From the NCBI RefSeq assembly GCF_004337985.1, contig NC_043743.1:2650543-2714542 (forward strand): a stretch of DNA of 64,000 nucleotides, written 5' to 3'. Position numbers and translations under genes: made by a program. Under the pieces are notes generated by a model. It saw only the letters and a list, made by a program, of their open reading frames with translations. It ran no database searches and was not told where the DNA came from. This document shows, piece after piece, positions 42,015-53,501 of the stretch; position 1 is the stretch's first letter; each line of letters opens with the position of its first letter. Origin of the DNA: Pyricularia pennisetigena (Eukaryota; Ascomycota; Sordariomycetes; Magnaporthales; Pyriculariaceae).

Positions 42015-42881
42015 ATAGGCAATCGGATAAAGTCACGTTTATTCATCATGTTCACAAAAGACAAGTTTGAATGGTGAGTAAATGCGTCCAGATAATAAAG
42101 ACTAAGGATTCAACTAGGGTATATCCATCAACCAGTGATAATAAGACTGAAGAAAAATGTGGCACAAAAGCCACACAAGTCCGAACGCCAGCGATCCTTT
42201 CTTCTTCCAGCACCATTGAAACAAGAAACAAAGCCAATACAGTAAGCCAAGGGTGCAAATGTGCCCTAATTAGTTATCGCGTTGATCCCTAGTCCCAGCA
42301 AATTCAATAGTAAAAATAAAAAATCATAAACAATGTGCTGGTGTCCAAGAGTTCGTATCGCTGATTCAAGGTCACGCCTGGATGCGTGACTATTCCATGA
42401 GTATAGAAAAGCCAAGATGAAAGAGAAGGGTATCTCTCTAAATAAATAGGAAACGGTCGATCCTGTCCAGTGGAAATAGAAAAACGGCCGCCGGGTGATT
42501 TTGGGGGATTGCTCCCGACAAAAAAATCTGTTTTTTGATGTAGACAATAGGAATAAGCCTGGAGCTCTCCTGGAAAACAAAGAATCCGCGGAAACCATTG
42601 GGGGTATATGACCGGACAAGACTCCTAGGAATGCGATCCATATCGTACAAGTGGCAAAATTTTTTTTTGGTGGTGAACCTGGACTCCTCCCGTGGGGCAA
42701 ATAATATTGTGGCCAAAATGGAAAAAAGACAAGCGGCTCCTGCGTCTCGGGCGAACGATCCAATCCTCTCCGTGGGCTTGATCAAAAAATGAACAGAGAG
42801 AAAGAAAAGAAACAGAAAACCGGAAGATCAAGTCCCATGGCAGTTATGCAAGATAGGAATGGGGAGGGGTTCAGGGACCAT

Positions 42882-44174
42882 TTATTTGGTGGGGTTCAGC
42901 AGGATGTCCTCGCAGTTGGCGTCGAACCTGAGGTTCCAGAGGCGGACAGAGGCCATAAACTTTTCCGTGTTGGCCAGCTCGTAATCACGACCCAGGAGTG
43001 TGTGAACAAACCTGACACCAGCAGTAGTGCCGAGCTTGCTCTTGCCGGTCTTGCTAGAGCTCAGCATTGGGCCCTCACAGCGCTTGAGGAGGCGGCGCAG
43101 CTTTTCGTTGAGGCGCTCACCAGACACGATAAAATCATCGACCATCTCCCTGTTTTCCATGGTGCGGATTTCTGGCATGACCTCGTTGGCACGCTTGATT
43201 TTTCCCGAAATCTGGATAAGAAGCAGCCACAGCTCGCCAGCGATTCCAACCATTTCACGGCCCTCAGGCCCAGAGTAAACGTGGGCGACCCAGTCATAGA
43301 TCCACTTTCCTAGAGAGTTGGCATCGAAAACGCTGCCGGCCAAGATGATAGGGGTTTCGAGGGGATCCCAGTGAGACAATGAATAGCCCTCCGGGATTTG
43401 GTGGTTCTTGGCGTCCTGTGGGGTAGCCTGGCGTGGCTTTGGCTCTGGGGCAGAGGCTTGCGGTCGAGAGTACGAATCTTGTTGCCTCGAGGAAGACCTC
43501 TTGTGCTTGCTCGAGCTGCCAGGGGCAGTGGTCTGAGGTCTTTGCGGGGTCGACACAGACGGACGACGACTATGTGTTGATCGGCGAGGCTCCGGGCTCA
43601 TCGGCGACGACTGATATGCATCCCTTGGTGCCTGTGCATAGTAATATTGGTAATCAGTCTCAGGCCCATCGCGCGTGTAGTAATCCCTCGTGTCCATGCC
43701 ACTCCAACGCTTCGATCTCGATTGCGCGGGCAGCACGTAATAGGCGCCGTTGTCCTCGAACCACTCGTCCTCGTCGGAGTCCCCACGTCGTTCAGAGGTC
43801 CGATAGTACGACTGCGAGCTGCGACGTTCGCCTCGTAGACGCGTTCCCGAAGAAGAATATCTTCGCGATGGCCGCGACTCACTCACATTCACAGTCGCGT
43901 ACTGGCCAGAGCTGTTGTAACGCGGAGATGCAGCGGCAGTAGGGTGCGCCGTCGGCGGGCGCACTGGTGGAGGCCCTTGCATAAAGCTGCTGCTGCTCTT
44001 GCGACGGGAGTGCGATCGAGTCGCAGGCCGTTCCGGCATGTCATACCGTCGGTCCGCCATGTCGTAAAAGTCCCGAGACTCGCGGTAGTGGCGGGGAGAC
44101 GGCGTGGGCGAGGCGCTCTCGAAATAGTATTGCTCGTGCGCAGCAGGCGACGAGCGGTAATAGTTGGAAGACAT
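42882..44174 (-). CDS. Conserved fungal protein with disordered N-terminus and helical C-terminal domain
   Basis: A single exon of 430 aa from ATG 44174. Residues 1-265 are rich in Ser, Arg, Pro and Tyr (SHSRRKSSSSFMQGPPP, RRSTHSRRPSVSTPQRP) with many RRxS-like sites open to basophilic kinases. The C-terminal 165 residues are a well-folded helical domain: GYSLSHWDPLETPIILAGSV, SLGKWIYDWVAHVYSG, MVGIAGELWLLLIQISGKI, MVDDFIVSGERLNEKLRRLL, FVHTLLGRDYELA and SVRLWNLRFDANC. Relatives in other fungi are often named vegetative cell wall protein gp1 after the Pro/Ser-rich part. That name is not informative: there is no signal peptide and the folded domain has no established activity. It stands alone between two large non-coding regions. 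Codon use is strongly C/G-ending. Confidence 0.88.
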   Translation of the reverse strand: MSSNYYRSSPAAHEQYYFESASPTPSPRHYRESRDFYDMADRRYDMPERPATRSHSRRKSSSSFMQGPPPVRPPTAHPTAAASPRYNSSGQYATVNVSESRPSRRYSSSGTRLRGERRSSQSYYRTSERRGDSDEDEWFEDNGAYYVLPAQSRSKRWSGMDTRDYYTRDGPETDYQYYYAQAPRDAYQSSPMSPEPRRSTHSRRPSVSTPQRPQTTAPGSSSKHKRSSSRQQDSYSRPQASAPEPKPRQATPQDAKNHQIPEGYSLSHWDPLETPIILAGSVFDANSLGKWIYDWVAHVYSGPEGREMVGIAGELWLLLIQISGKIKRANEVMPEIRTMENREMVDDFIVSGERLNEKLRRLLKRCEGPMLSSSKTGKSKLGTTAGVRFVHTLLGRDYELANTEKFMASVRLWNLRFDANCEDILLNPTK

Positions 44175-46948
44175 GTCTAGTCAGGGAGGGACTATCTATT
44201 ATCTGCGGGTATTCCGACAGTTTGGGTTTGAAGATGTGCTCTCCGGAAATTGCTGTCGGGTGATCGGGATGAATTGGAGGGAATGGGGCGCCCTCCAGCG
44301 CGAGGCAACACTGCCTCAATATTCTAAAACTTCAAACAAAAGATGGCGCTTTTTGTCGAGACGCGGAGTGTGATGACCAACAAGTCACCTGGGTGCGTGG
44401 TCGGTGGGAAGGATGGAAGAAGGTCGACACCGGGGAAACATAGCAGTGTGTTGAGTATTTGTTCCTCAGGATCCTGAGGAAATGGGATCAAAGCCGACGA
44501 CGTATCGACTTTGCTGGAAGTTGCTAATGATGACTGGACACTTCTTTCAGAGTCCAGCAAAAGTGATTTGTAAGATGATGTTGGTTCCTGGTGGTGGATG
44601 GCAAAGCCAAAATTGATAGAGGAAGGTCTCAGGAGTCCGTGGAAGTTCTGGGTATCCGGTGCCTTATAAGAGTAAATCTCATCCGCTGGAGAGGGGGGGG
44701 CGGATATTGTGGGTATTCGACTTGCTGCGCCGGAAGGGGTGTGAACCAGGGGCCGGGATGGGGCCCTAGTTTCCTTGCAAAATAACAATCGTGCCAAGGA
44801 TGGAAACCTGAGGGGGTGTGTGATTATAAAGCAAGTACCCTGTACCCTGGTACCTCTTTTTGCTAGCTCACAATCTCACCGGGAATTAGCCACGGTTCGT
44901 CGCACCGTACTGAACACGGTCAAGTCTGTTCTTTTCAAAACCACACCAATCAAAAGGCCCAAGCCCAGTAAAACGAACAAGAGCTGGAGAACAAGCCTTC
45001 AAGGCCACAAATACGGGCATATATGTAAATGGGATATCCCAGAATTAGCGTAGCTCTCGGGCAACAAACAGAGAGCACGATGCCGAGAAAGAGGCAGCCG
45101 ACAACAAAAGATTAGTCGTCTATTGTCAAAATCGCTCGTTTTTGTCCCTTTTCTTTTCTTTTTGCTTGCTTTTGTTGCGAGCCTCGGCCAAGATTTGCGT
45201 TTGATTGATTTGACGGATTTGCTCGGCCGCGTCTCCACCTCTGCCTTGTCGCGTTGCTTTGAGCCCCTGGGCCTCCCCTGCCCAGAGAGAAAATTCTGCA
45301 CTCCGGGACCACGATCCCGGCTGCAAAGTCTCTTCCGGTCCCCAGAGGTTTACCAGGTGTAAGCGAGATGATTCTTGGGGCGTCCGCGGGAACGGATAGC
45401 CTTCCTGTCCATCGAAAGAAGGCAGGACAAAAAATGGCTTGGTAGAAGGCAAAGATTTTCTTCTAGCCTGCAAATGAGCGGATGAATGCAGGGTCTAACG
45501 AGCCGTACTAGCAAGGTGGCTTGAGACTGAGTGTCTGATGTTTCTGCCGGCCCTCTCCCTAGCAGAATAGTTGTGTTGTGTGGGCCGTGCGCTCTGCCAC
45601 AAAACACGCGTGGCAAGGTGAACGAGCCAAGAGGTGTGAGAAGGCAAAAGAATCCTCACGGACCGAGGGCTGTAGGCCAAAGTGCTTCTGGGTGTATCGC
45701 TTGAGTGCTGGCGAATCCTAAGTCGTATCGCGTTATTCAAACACAGCCGTCAAAGGGGATCAGGGGGGGTGTTGGTGCGAATAGGCAAGTAGAGACGCGT
45801 CCCCAGATGACTGTTTGTCTAACGACTCAACCTGGCTTGCCTGCTCCAGCAAACAGGTTCCCGAGCGGATCACTGCCAATTTGCCAGTGCCGATAGTGGT
45901 GCTGCCAGTGGAGCTGAACGTCTCTGCCCCATAGACCGAAAGAACTTCCGGGGGGCTGGGATGGAAGTAACCCCCGAATGCGTGCGCAGCAGCACTGGCT
46001 GACGACGAGTTCGTGCCCTGCAATCTGCGACAGCACACTCGCTGTGAGCATATGTTTTAGTGGATTATATCCGGCGGGGTGACTGATAGAATGCTGCACT
46101 CATGTTTCGATGAATGGGTGAGCTGGTGAATGACGACGGCCTTTCTGTTAAAATATTGGACGGCGGCCGTCACTTTGCATAACCTATAGTAGGAAATGGT
46201 TCGGATGAATGACCAAAGACAAACTTCAGTCATTTTCACGCAGGGTCCCGATAAGACGAAGAAAGAGACGAGATGACGAAAGGCTACCACCCAGTTGACT
46301 CAAACTCCAATGTGTCTTGTGGTTCAGACGCAACCTTAGCACGGATTCTGGCAGTTCGTAGTTGCACATACAACTGGTGAGCGGAGATGAACAAATATAT
46401 TTTCAACGTGACTAAACACACAAAGAAACGTGCTGATGAACTTGGTGAAGTCGATCTCTGCTTGGTCCAGCGTCGATTCGTGAATGGCATCACGATCAGT
46501 GCACAGCCAGTCAGCCCAATGGAGATGAAGGCGTGACTATGCACACCACTATCTACTATGTAATAAGACGATACAATTGATCGATCACGCTGGTTTTGTC
46601 AAAGAATAAAATGCATGTGATACACTGCACCACACCCAGAACGCACGCGACAGGCGTGATTGGTAGGAGTTGGTAACGGTGATGGGTGGGTTGTTCTAGC
46701 TCTTGGTTGGGTCGCACTCCACCAATCTCAATCAATCTCACAGGACTTTGCAGCGGTTCCTTGCTCACTGAGAAGCAGTTCGTTGGACCGCCCAATTCAG
46801 TAATGCTTTTGCCTTTCGCATTATTCAATTCCATCAATTTATTAATCAATTAATAAAAGTTACGAGAACTTGAATTATTGAGGATAAGAGGTTCCCACTT
46901 TTTCAACCACCTCTCCCACTACCACCTTTTTCTTTGCTGGTAAGATGG

Positions 46949-46972
46949 AAAAAAAAAAAAAAAAAAAAAAAA
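46949..46972. repeat. A24 homopolymer
   Basis: Uninterrupted run of 24 A. Confidence 0.9.
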
Positions 46973-48567
46973 GATCGGCAATTGGCTTCTCGTTACGATC
47001 TTCATCAGAGTGCCTGAGCGTGCTCCCAGCAATCAATCACAGCATCGATTCATGAAACAATTACACATCCCAGCGAATGTCAGTGGGGGGTGGCCGGTGG
47101 CATTGTTGGTCGCTGCCAAAGCGAACCTATCGAGTTTGAGTTTTCTTCACAATCTCGCTACCCTGCTTGCCTGTTGCACAGCCTGTAGGGTTTCCGTCGC
47201 ATGGCGTCGTATTCTCTGCCCCTAGTGTTCGACAACGCTTGACTGGTTCCTGGTCGGGCCTATTACCCACATCCGTACTTATATCGAATTTCCAACCACA
47301 GCAAACCACACGGGAGGCAGCTCGATGTCGTGCCTTGCGTTGCGTCCACGCCTCTGCTTCTGCCTGCTTGTCCTGCCACTGACACCCAAGCAGATCAGGT
47401 ACCTGATCCAACACCAATCGCCAGAATTAAATTATCTACAAGAAGCAACCGTTTGGATGCGTGCACATGCGAGGATTTCGGCTTCGCTGATCGTCTGCAA
47501 CTCACGCCTGTGCCTGCCAACCATGGGTAGGATCATCTAACCACCGGTCAAAACCGCTAACTAATGATGACAAAACTCAAATCACCTTCACCGAAACGTA
47601 TCTTCACACCACTCGGTGTATAATCAAATTAGCTCATCAAAATAAATCCCTAGGTAGACTAACCCTTCGATAGACTAGTACGAGACATTTGCATCGTGTC
47701 ACCAACAAAACTGCTGGTCTGACTAGCCCTCCCTCTCAGCCTTGTCTTCCAATGCACGCCATTATCCCTGGGCTGGACCTACACAGTACAAGGTGGTTCC
47801 TCGTTCGACCACGTTGTCTCTCGATCGCCCACAAAATCCTTTCAAACAAGTCATATCCCACCCGCCGGTACGGGTCAACTCCTTCGTAACGGAGAGGTTG
47901 GCGGATCCACAAACTTCCTTCGAGAAGGTGGAGATGACGGTTGATCGCATACACCCTCTCTCTCTCTTTCTTGGCCTGGATGCATGCCCAAGGTTAACCG
48001 GCCCCTCATCCTTCAATTATCCCTGATGTGCCCAGGCTGTACTCCCCCAGCACAGTCGGAGGGATCATTTTCCCTTACTAGTGCTCCCCCGGGATGACTC
48101 GATTACACTGGAGACCCGGACCGACCGGGCCTGTAAACCAAATCAACCCTCCTTCCATCCTGATCCCTTGCTCACCGTACTCGCAAAGTGAAAATTTTCA
48201 CCTGCCGATATGCCCATGTTTCCTTGCACCCTGCCTTCCTCATCTGCCACAATTAACCAGACCGAATTTTCGAACATGGCTCACGGCGGTAGAGCAAGGA
48301 AGAATGACTCACGAACACATGAAGGTATTGTTCGTTGCTATGTGGTAACCAGACCACATATGCTTGGATGCCCGGCCCAATATCATGTTTTGACGCGTTG
48401 ATGTCCAATATGAGGTAGGCGGCCTTACGAGTGGCCGATATGCCGCTGGCGCTGTTGTCTGCACATGCAGCTTGCTCTCCCGATTGGACACCTGTGCTAC
48501 ACCAAAGAAGTTTACGGATCCGCTTCAACGCATCAATCTGCAGCTTCTCTCCACTGCATGTGGCACC

Positions 48568-48984
48568 CTAGTATGAATTCACCCTACCCAGGGCTTCGCT
48601 TCTCCCCGTCCGGTTCAACGTCGACGTCCAGTTGGACCTCTCAAGCGTCGTTGATGCAGCAAAAGAGGATCTCGTCAGTCCAAATAAAGAACAGATGTAG
48701 ACGGTACAAGGGCGGTTTCGAGTATCGCACTCCCCAAGCGCCTCACCGACTATTTCATAGGCCCTTGCTTGAGGCTTCCAATTCATGGTCGCCCCATGCG
48801 ACAGCATGTATGCCAGAGGAATAGCACGCAGGTTGGTTACCAGGGGGGGCAGCTCCTGGGTGATACGTGGCAAGCCCTTGAATATGTCAGGCCCAGAGTG
48901 ACGTAGCAAAAAGGCCTGATCCGCCCACAGATCCTCGAATCTTGAGACGAACATGGGAAGAGATCCTGCTGAAGAGCAGATCAT
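48568..48984 (-). CDS. Weak candidate reading frame, 138 aa, possibly a gene relic
   Basis: A minus-strand frame from ATG 48984. Its first 85 residues have a protein-like mix (DIFKGLPRITQELPPLV, LAYMLSHGATMNWKPQAR, YEIVGEALGECD); the end becomes Ser/Thr-rich and irregular. A second frame further 3' (48253-48528) could be another exon, but I found no splice pair that joins them in frame. No family is recognised. It may be a chance frame, an exon of an unresolved gene, or a decayed gene. Confidence 0.22.
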   Translation of the reverse strand: MICSSAGSLPMFVSRFEDLWADQAFLLRHSGPDIFKGLPRITQELPPLVTNLRAIPLAYMLSHGATMNWKPQARAYEIVGEALGECDTRNRPCTVYICSLFGLTRSSFAASTTLERSNWTSTLNRTGRSEALGRVNSY

Positions 48985-49332
48985 GACTATCACGAGACTT
49001 TGTTGCGGTGAGCAGCAGAGGAGTCACAGTAAAGTGCATTATGGTGAAAGAATATAGAATCATTTACTTTGATGTGGTCTTCGTATTACCATGGCTTGTT
49101 CATATTGCATTGCAACACTGCCTTGTTAGCTGCCATTTTTGGTGTGCCGTTCATTTTGACGGGTCGCATTGCATTATTATCGTCATTTCCCTAGTTGTGC
49201 GTGTGCGCACACGCAGATGGTGCAGGAGGCCCTGTGTGATCACCTCGAGGGTATGGGTGTGTAATTGGTTGCGCACCATCGCTCTGTTCCCATCGCCTGT
49301 TGCAGATTTGCACCACTCACACGTCTCCTATG

Positions 49333-49334
<2 letters not shown>

Positions 49335-49369
<35 letters not shown>
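49335..49369. repeat. T35 homopolymer
   Basis: Uninterrupted run of 35 T. It creates the poly-Phe stretch in an otherwise unsupported 169-codon open frame. Confidence 0.9.
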
Positions 49370-49371
<2 letters not shown>

Positions 49372-50231
49372 TATATGCAGCACAGACACCAAGCAAGCAA
49401 GCTAAACATCCATGTTTACCTCAGGCGAGTATGCTTCTTGTAGGGCATTTTGTTTACTTTACTACTGCATTTATTGTTTCCTTCTTGTCTTTCCCATCGC
49501 GACAAGGCAACCCCTGAGTCTTCATGATCAATTTGCCGTCACTTGAAGGTTATAGCTGCAATTGACGCAGTTTAAATAGAGATAAAAATAAAAATAAATG
49601 AAAAGGCTTTAACAACGGCGGTGGCCGTGAAGCTGTGAAAAAGCAGTCTTCTGTAGGGGTCTCAACCAACCTCGCCTATACTAATTCAAGATGCTCTTGC
49701 GAATAGGGGGTTGCCTGTATTAGATAGCTAGTAGAATTTTCATTTTATTTTTTTTATCCGTGCTGTGCTTCTCTCTCTCTCTCGAGGTTGAGACAGCCCT
49801 TGTTGCTTCTGTGCGCAAAAATATCACGCCTAGAATCTCGATGCAGGCATTCTTTGTCGAGGTAAGACACACCCCTATTTTTGTTTATCGCTCAGCCTTG
49901 CGCTTGTGTGACGCAGAACCATGGGTCCGGTAGGGTTTCGCGATAGGGATGTCAAGGGTTTCGTGACTAAGTCTCTCTCCTTTTTTTTTTTTTTTTTTTT
50001 TTTTGGCATGAAACTTATTCAGCTGATGAACCTAACCGTTGGGAAGGGCGTTCACCGCCTCATGTAGAAGCGAGGGCGAATAGAAACAAACGAACAAAAA
50101 AAAGTCCCCGATGCATACACCGCCTGTGTGGTAAACGACGAATCAAACAATACTGGACAAAGGAATAAAGTGGGCTTCCCGACTGCAACGCGGGTAGAGT
50201 CCCGTCAAGTTCGCAGTCGCAAAGAAGAGAG

Positions 50232-50277
<46 letters not shown>
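50232..50277. repeat. A46 homopolymer
   Basis: Uninterrupted run of 46 A. Confidence 0.9.
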
Positions 50278-50279
<2 letters not shown>

Positions 50280-51888
50280 CCTTGCGATCTAACTTGACTT
50301 TTTTTACCTGTGTTAGCGGCGCCGTAATGTACAGGTATCCATCACAGTTTCGGCCAAGGCGCCGTCACAAGGCCTTGGGCCTGTGCAAAGTGACATAGTA
50401 CTAAGCAGGACTTAATTGACGCGCGACAAGGTCTCCCGGTTGGGTATGGGACCCGCGGGAACCACGCTGTCGAAACGTGGTCCGGCACCCTACTTTGGTA
50501 GACCTACTGTAGAACACCCGCGCTTAAGCAGGTTTTCTGTTCTCCACAATCGCTTAAAAGGCTGATTGGACATTCTAAGCGCAAATTGCCGAGGTTCTAA
50601 ACGAGTGGCGCAGAAAAAGACGCAACGCCACTGAAAAACTCCCCCAGCCACCACTTGTCTCTGACCCCTGAGAAACCCATTTGCCCCTCTAAGCGAAGGG
50701 CAGTTTCCACTTTGCGCGAATTGCTTAGCAATGCATTTAAACAAAAAAAGGCATAATATGGTGAGGGGAACAAGATCCCTTTCCGCAAAGTGGCAAATGA
50801 AGGCATAACTACGGTAAAGTACTACTGATACGTCATTTAGGAGGGAGGCCTCTTAAGGTAAGAGAAAAAAAAATCGAAAAACCGTTGGTTTTAAGCATAC
50901 GCCCAAGCTTGTATTGTTGGGCAATCTATTGGGTATGGATACGTCCAGCGGTCCAGTCACGGCTGGAAAGGGGGCAACATAATCTTGGGATCTATCTCCA
51001 ATGATGGGTCATTTTTTCCGGGAATCGCACCCGCGCGTGCTCACATGGACATGGATGGATAATTTCAAATAAAACAAAAGCCTTGGTGATGCCGATTGCC
51101 TGTGAGTCATCCTGTATAGTCTGCACACAGGACTACTGCTTGATCTAGTCCCAACCACTGCTCCGGTAATCACACGCTTGTCACGTAACCTCCCGGCAAA
51201 CTACGAGCCACAGAGAGCCGCATTTCTGTTTGGACGACCATATCTCACCACCCTTTTTTTTTGTCAAATCAACGGGCCGATAAAGCGCGAAAAAAAAAAA
51301 CCCTAAAAAAAGCCGCTATAATTACCATATCTCTCAAACGCGTTATCGTAACGCCACAAAGGGCTCTCTCTCCCTGGCGTCGCCAGCAATGCCGGGCTGC
51401 CTGCTGCCTGGACTCGTTTAATATGATATTGCTTCTTTTCTCAAGCGTTTGGCCGGGCCCTGATTCTCCCAGCCTCGTCTCCCGCCGTCGATCCCATGTG
51501 AATTAAAGCCGCAGAGGCGGATGCCAAGCTCTCTATCTCTTTGACTGGGCAATTGCCTCCCTATTTACACCAGTAAGATTTTACACCCCGTAAGAAAACC
51601 AAAGAAGAAAGTGGTGAGGCGTATGACACCAAGCTCTTTTTTTTTTTTTATGACTCTATACCCATCATCAAGAAATCCTCAGAGGGCCTGCCTCTCAAAA
51701 CATAGCACAGGCGGCAGCAACTAAGCACACCCCCCTCCCGGTCTTTGTACCGCCCCGTGAATGCGTCGTAGTCCAACCTCGCTGAACCAGTCCAAGTCCG
51801 CTCGCACTGGGCTGACCCGCGGGTTTCTCCATTTGCCGCCGAAAAATTCTTTTGCCTCCGAGGCATCCGACGGGAGGCGGCTTTGTGG

Positions 51889-51938
51889 NNNNNNNNNNNN
51901 NNNNNNNNNNNNNNNNNNNNNNNNNNNNNNNNNNNNNN
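51889..51938. other. Assembly gap (50 N)
   Basis: Fifty consecutive N. The round length suggests a placeholder, so the true distance between flanks may differ. Confidence 0.98.
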
Positions 51939-52210
51939 CCCAATGACCAAGACTCCTTGCACGCTCATGTGACTTGTCGGCGTAACGTTGGCACAAGCGC
52001 ACTTTTTGCTCTGTGACTCAGTATTTGATACGGGTTGGTGATGTTGTCTTGTTGCTTTTATCGTTTGTTCGGTGAATGAACGTCCCATATGCCTATGTGG
52101 TGCATCGCCGGATTCCTTCGGTGGTAATTGCCTTCAGATCAGCGCGCCATCCATGACGCTGTTGAGAACAGCGCGCGCGTGAGTGGTTCGTGCTGCTCTT
52201 ATCGCTTCCG

Positions 52211-52211
52211 G

Positions 52212-52249
<38 letters not shown>
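52211..52249. repeat. (GT)n microsatellite
   Basis: About 39 bases of GT/TG units with a single CG interruption near the start, about 270 bases after the assembly gap. Confidence 0.95.
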
Positions 52250-52251
<2 letters not shown>

Positions 52252-53228
52252 GAGCCCTCGAATAAGATGCCTCTGTCAAGATGTCGTGGTCCGCTGCTGC
52301 CTCCACGGTACAACGATGGCCAGGGTCGGACCAATCTGGTGTTTGCGGCTTTTTCTTGCCCCGGACGACCCCTGATCTGCTTGATCCTCGCAGTGTGGTC
52401 TTTCGACCGTCGTACGTTTTGCCCTTTACTGCCGGCAGACCGTCTCAGGTAAATGCTGTATTTGGTCATACAAAATCGCAAAGAATATCGATGTTAGCAC
52501 GAGGTCTTGAGTGATGGTACAGCTGTCCTTGTCGACATGGGCTACTATCCCATGTATATTCTGTCAGTGCTGTGAAATAGTATCCCTTCTATTCGTATTC
52601 AAGCACTCTACCAAAGCAACCCCTTTCCATTTCAAATATGTTGCCCTGAGGTTATGATGATTTATTTTCCACCGAGATGCGAGCTTCCAGTCAATGTCTT
52701 CCTTCGATTGTCTTGATGGTCTCCCACAAGATTCTGTATTAGACTTGGTATGAGGTCTTCTCTTCCTTCTCCTCTGTGTCGTTGGCATACTGTCGTTCAA
52801 TGACTTAAGCGTGAGGCGGACGCCGAGCTCAGTCATCGGGATAGAGGCTCATTCATTTTACAAACATCCCGTCTTCGATGAACTGGGGCAAAATGTATAC
52901 ACGCACTCCAGCACAAGTATGCGGGTCGCACAACTCTGTTTCCAGGCTATCAATAACTTTGTTGGCTCAAACAGGTGTAGGTTTGCTATTTGCTATGTAA
53001 AGTACAAACGACAACAAAGGTACCCAAAAAAAAAAAAAAAAAAGAAATCAAAACCAGGGGACAAAAAAGAAACCCCCAGCGTTTAGCTTTCAAAGATATC
53101 TAGCGCTAAACCGACCTTGCTGAACCCAAGGCAGTTAAACTTCGAATCAAAGTTGGGGTCGTCGCCTTGAAACCCCTTTGGTGAACAGCAATGGAGGGCT
53201 GGTTGGCGCTTAAACTATGCTAATAGGC

Positions 53229-53501
53229 TCATGTTTTGTCGGGGTTCACGCCGCCCACGATTGTCCATCCAGTGGGCAACTCGTCCGAAAGGGCTGCTAC
53301 ACTGCAAGCGAATTTGTCCACCTGAAATAAGATTGCTTTGCCATCGGGGTAAAAAGTGTATATTAGAGAGTGAAAGCAGAGTTGTTTGGATCTCTCTTCG
53401 CGGTTCTCCAAAAGACGAAAGAGGCAGGGCTCTGTGGGTTTGGCGACAGTGGTGGCCGGGTAGAGAGCCAAAAGAAGGGGAGCGAAAGACCGAAAATGCA
53501 T
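53229..53501 (-). CDS. Candidate Cys-containing small secreted protein, 90 aa
   Basis: A single minus-strand frame from ATG 53501. A signal peptide is clear (MHFRSFAPLLLALYPATTVA, cleavage likely after Ala20). The mature 70 residues hold three cysteines (Cys26, Cys42, Cys66), a charged stretch (LLENREERSKQL), a likely beta-rich part (SLIYTFYPDGKAILFQVDKF) and a Gly/Pro end (ELPTGWTIVGGVNPDK). No family is recognised. Length, signal peptide, Cys content and position at the border of a large gene desert are the usual profile of fungal effector candidates. An intron ending at the TTTCAG before GTGGACAAA is conceivable, but no good donor precedes it. ATG at 53534 in the same frame is not present, so 53501 is the start. 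Confidence 0.5.
   Translation of the reverse strand: MHFRSFAPLLLALYPATTVAKPTEPCLFRLLENREERSKQLCFHSLIYTFYPDGKAILFQVDKFACSVAALSDELPTGWTIVGGVNPDKT

Larger units (their letters stand above)
35210..42881. other. 7.7-kb gene desert between convergent genes
   Basis: No coding gene is supported over 7.7 kb. Frames are short, often start at non-ATG codons, and many cross A/T homopolymers. Homopolymers of 18 or more occur at 36908-36926 (A), 37262-37290 (T29), 40290-40309 (A20) and 41256-41283 (A28), plus many of 10-15. An (AT)15 repeat is at 41981-42010. No transposase, reverse transcriptase or terminal repeats were seen. Confidence 0.5.
44175..53228. other. 9-kb gene desert upstream of the disordered-N-terminus gene
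   Basis: Apart from one weak frame (48568-48984, minus) no coding gene is supported. Homopolymers: A24 at 46949-46972, T35 at 49335-49369, T24 at 49981-50004, A46 at 50232-50277, A18 at 53026-53043. A GT microsatellite and the assembly gap also lie here. A small hairpin-forming GC-rich patch is at 50440-50490. The desert could hold long regulatory sequence, a decayed element, or genes with many tiny exons that I cannot see. Confidence 0.45.

Noticed and set aside
35210..42881. Possible transposon or retroelement in the desert
   Set aside because: No reverse transcriptase, integrase or transposase motifs, and no long direct or inverted terminal repeats were visible by eye.
49008..49517. 169-codon plus-strand open frame with membrane-like stretches
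   Set aside because: It is held open by the T35 run (poly-Phe), has irregular composition, and no family or splice partner.
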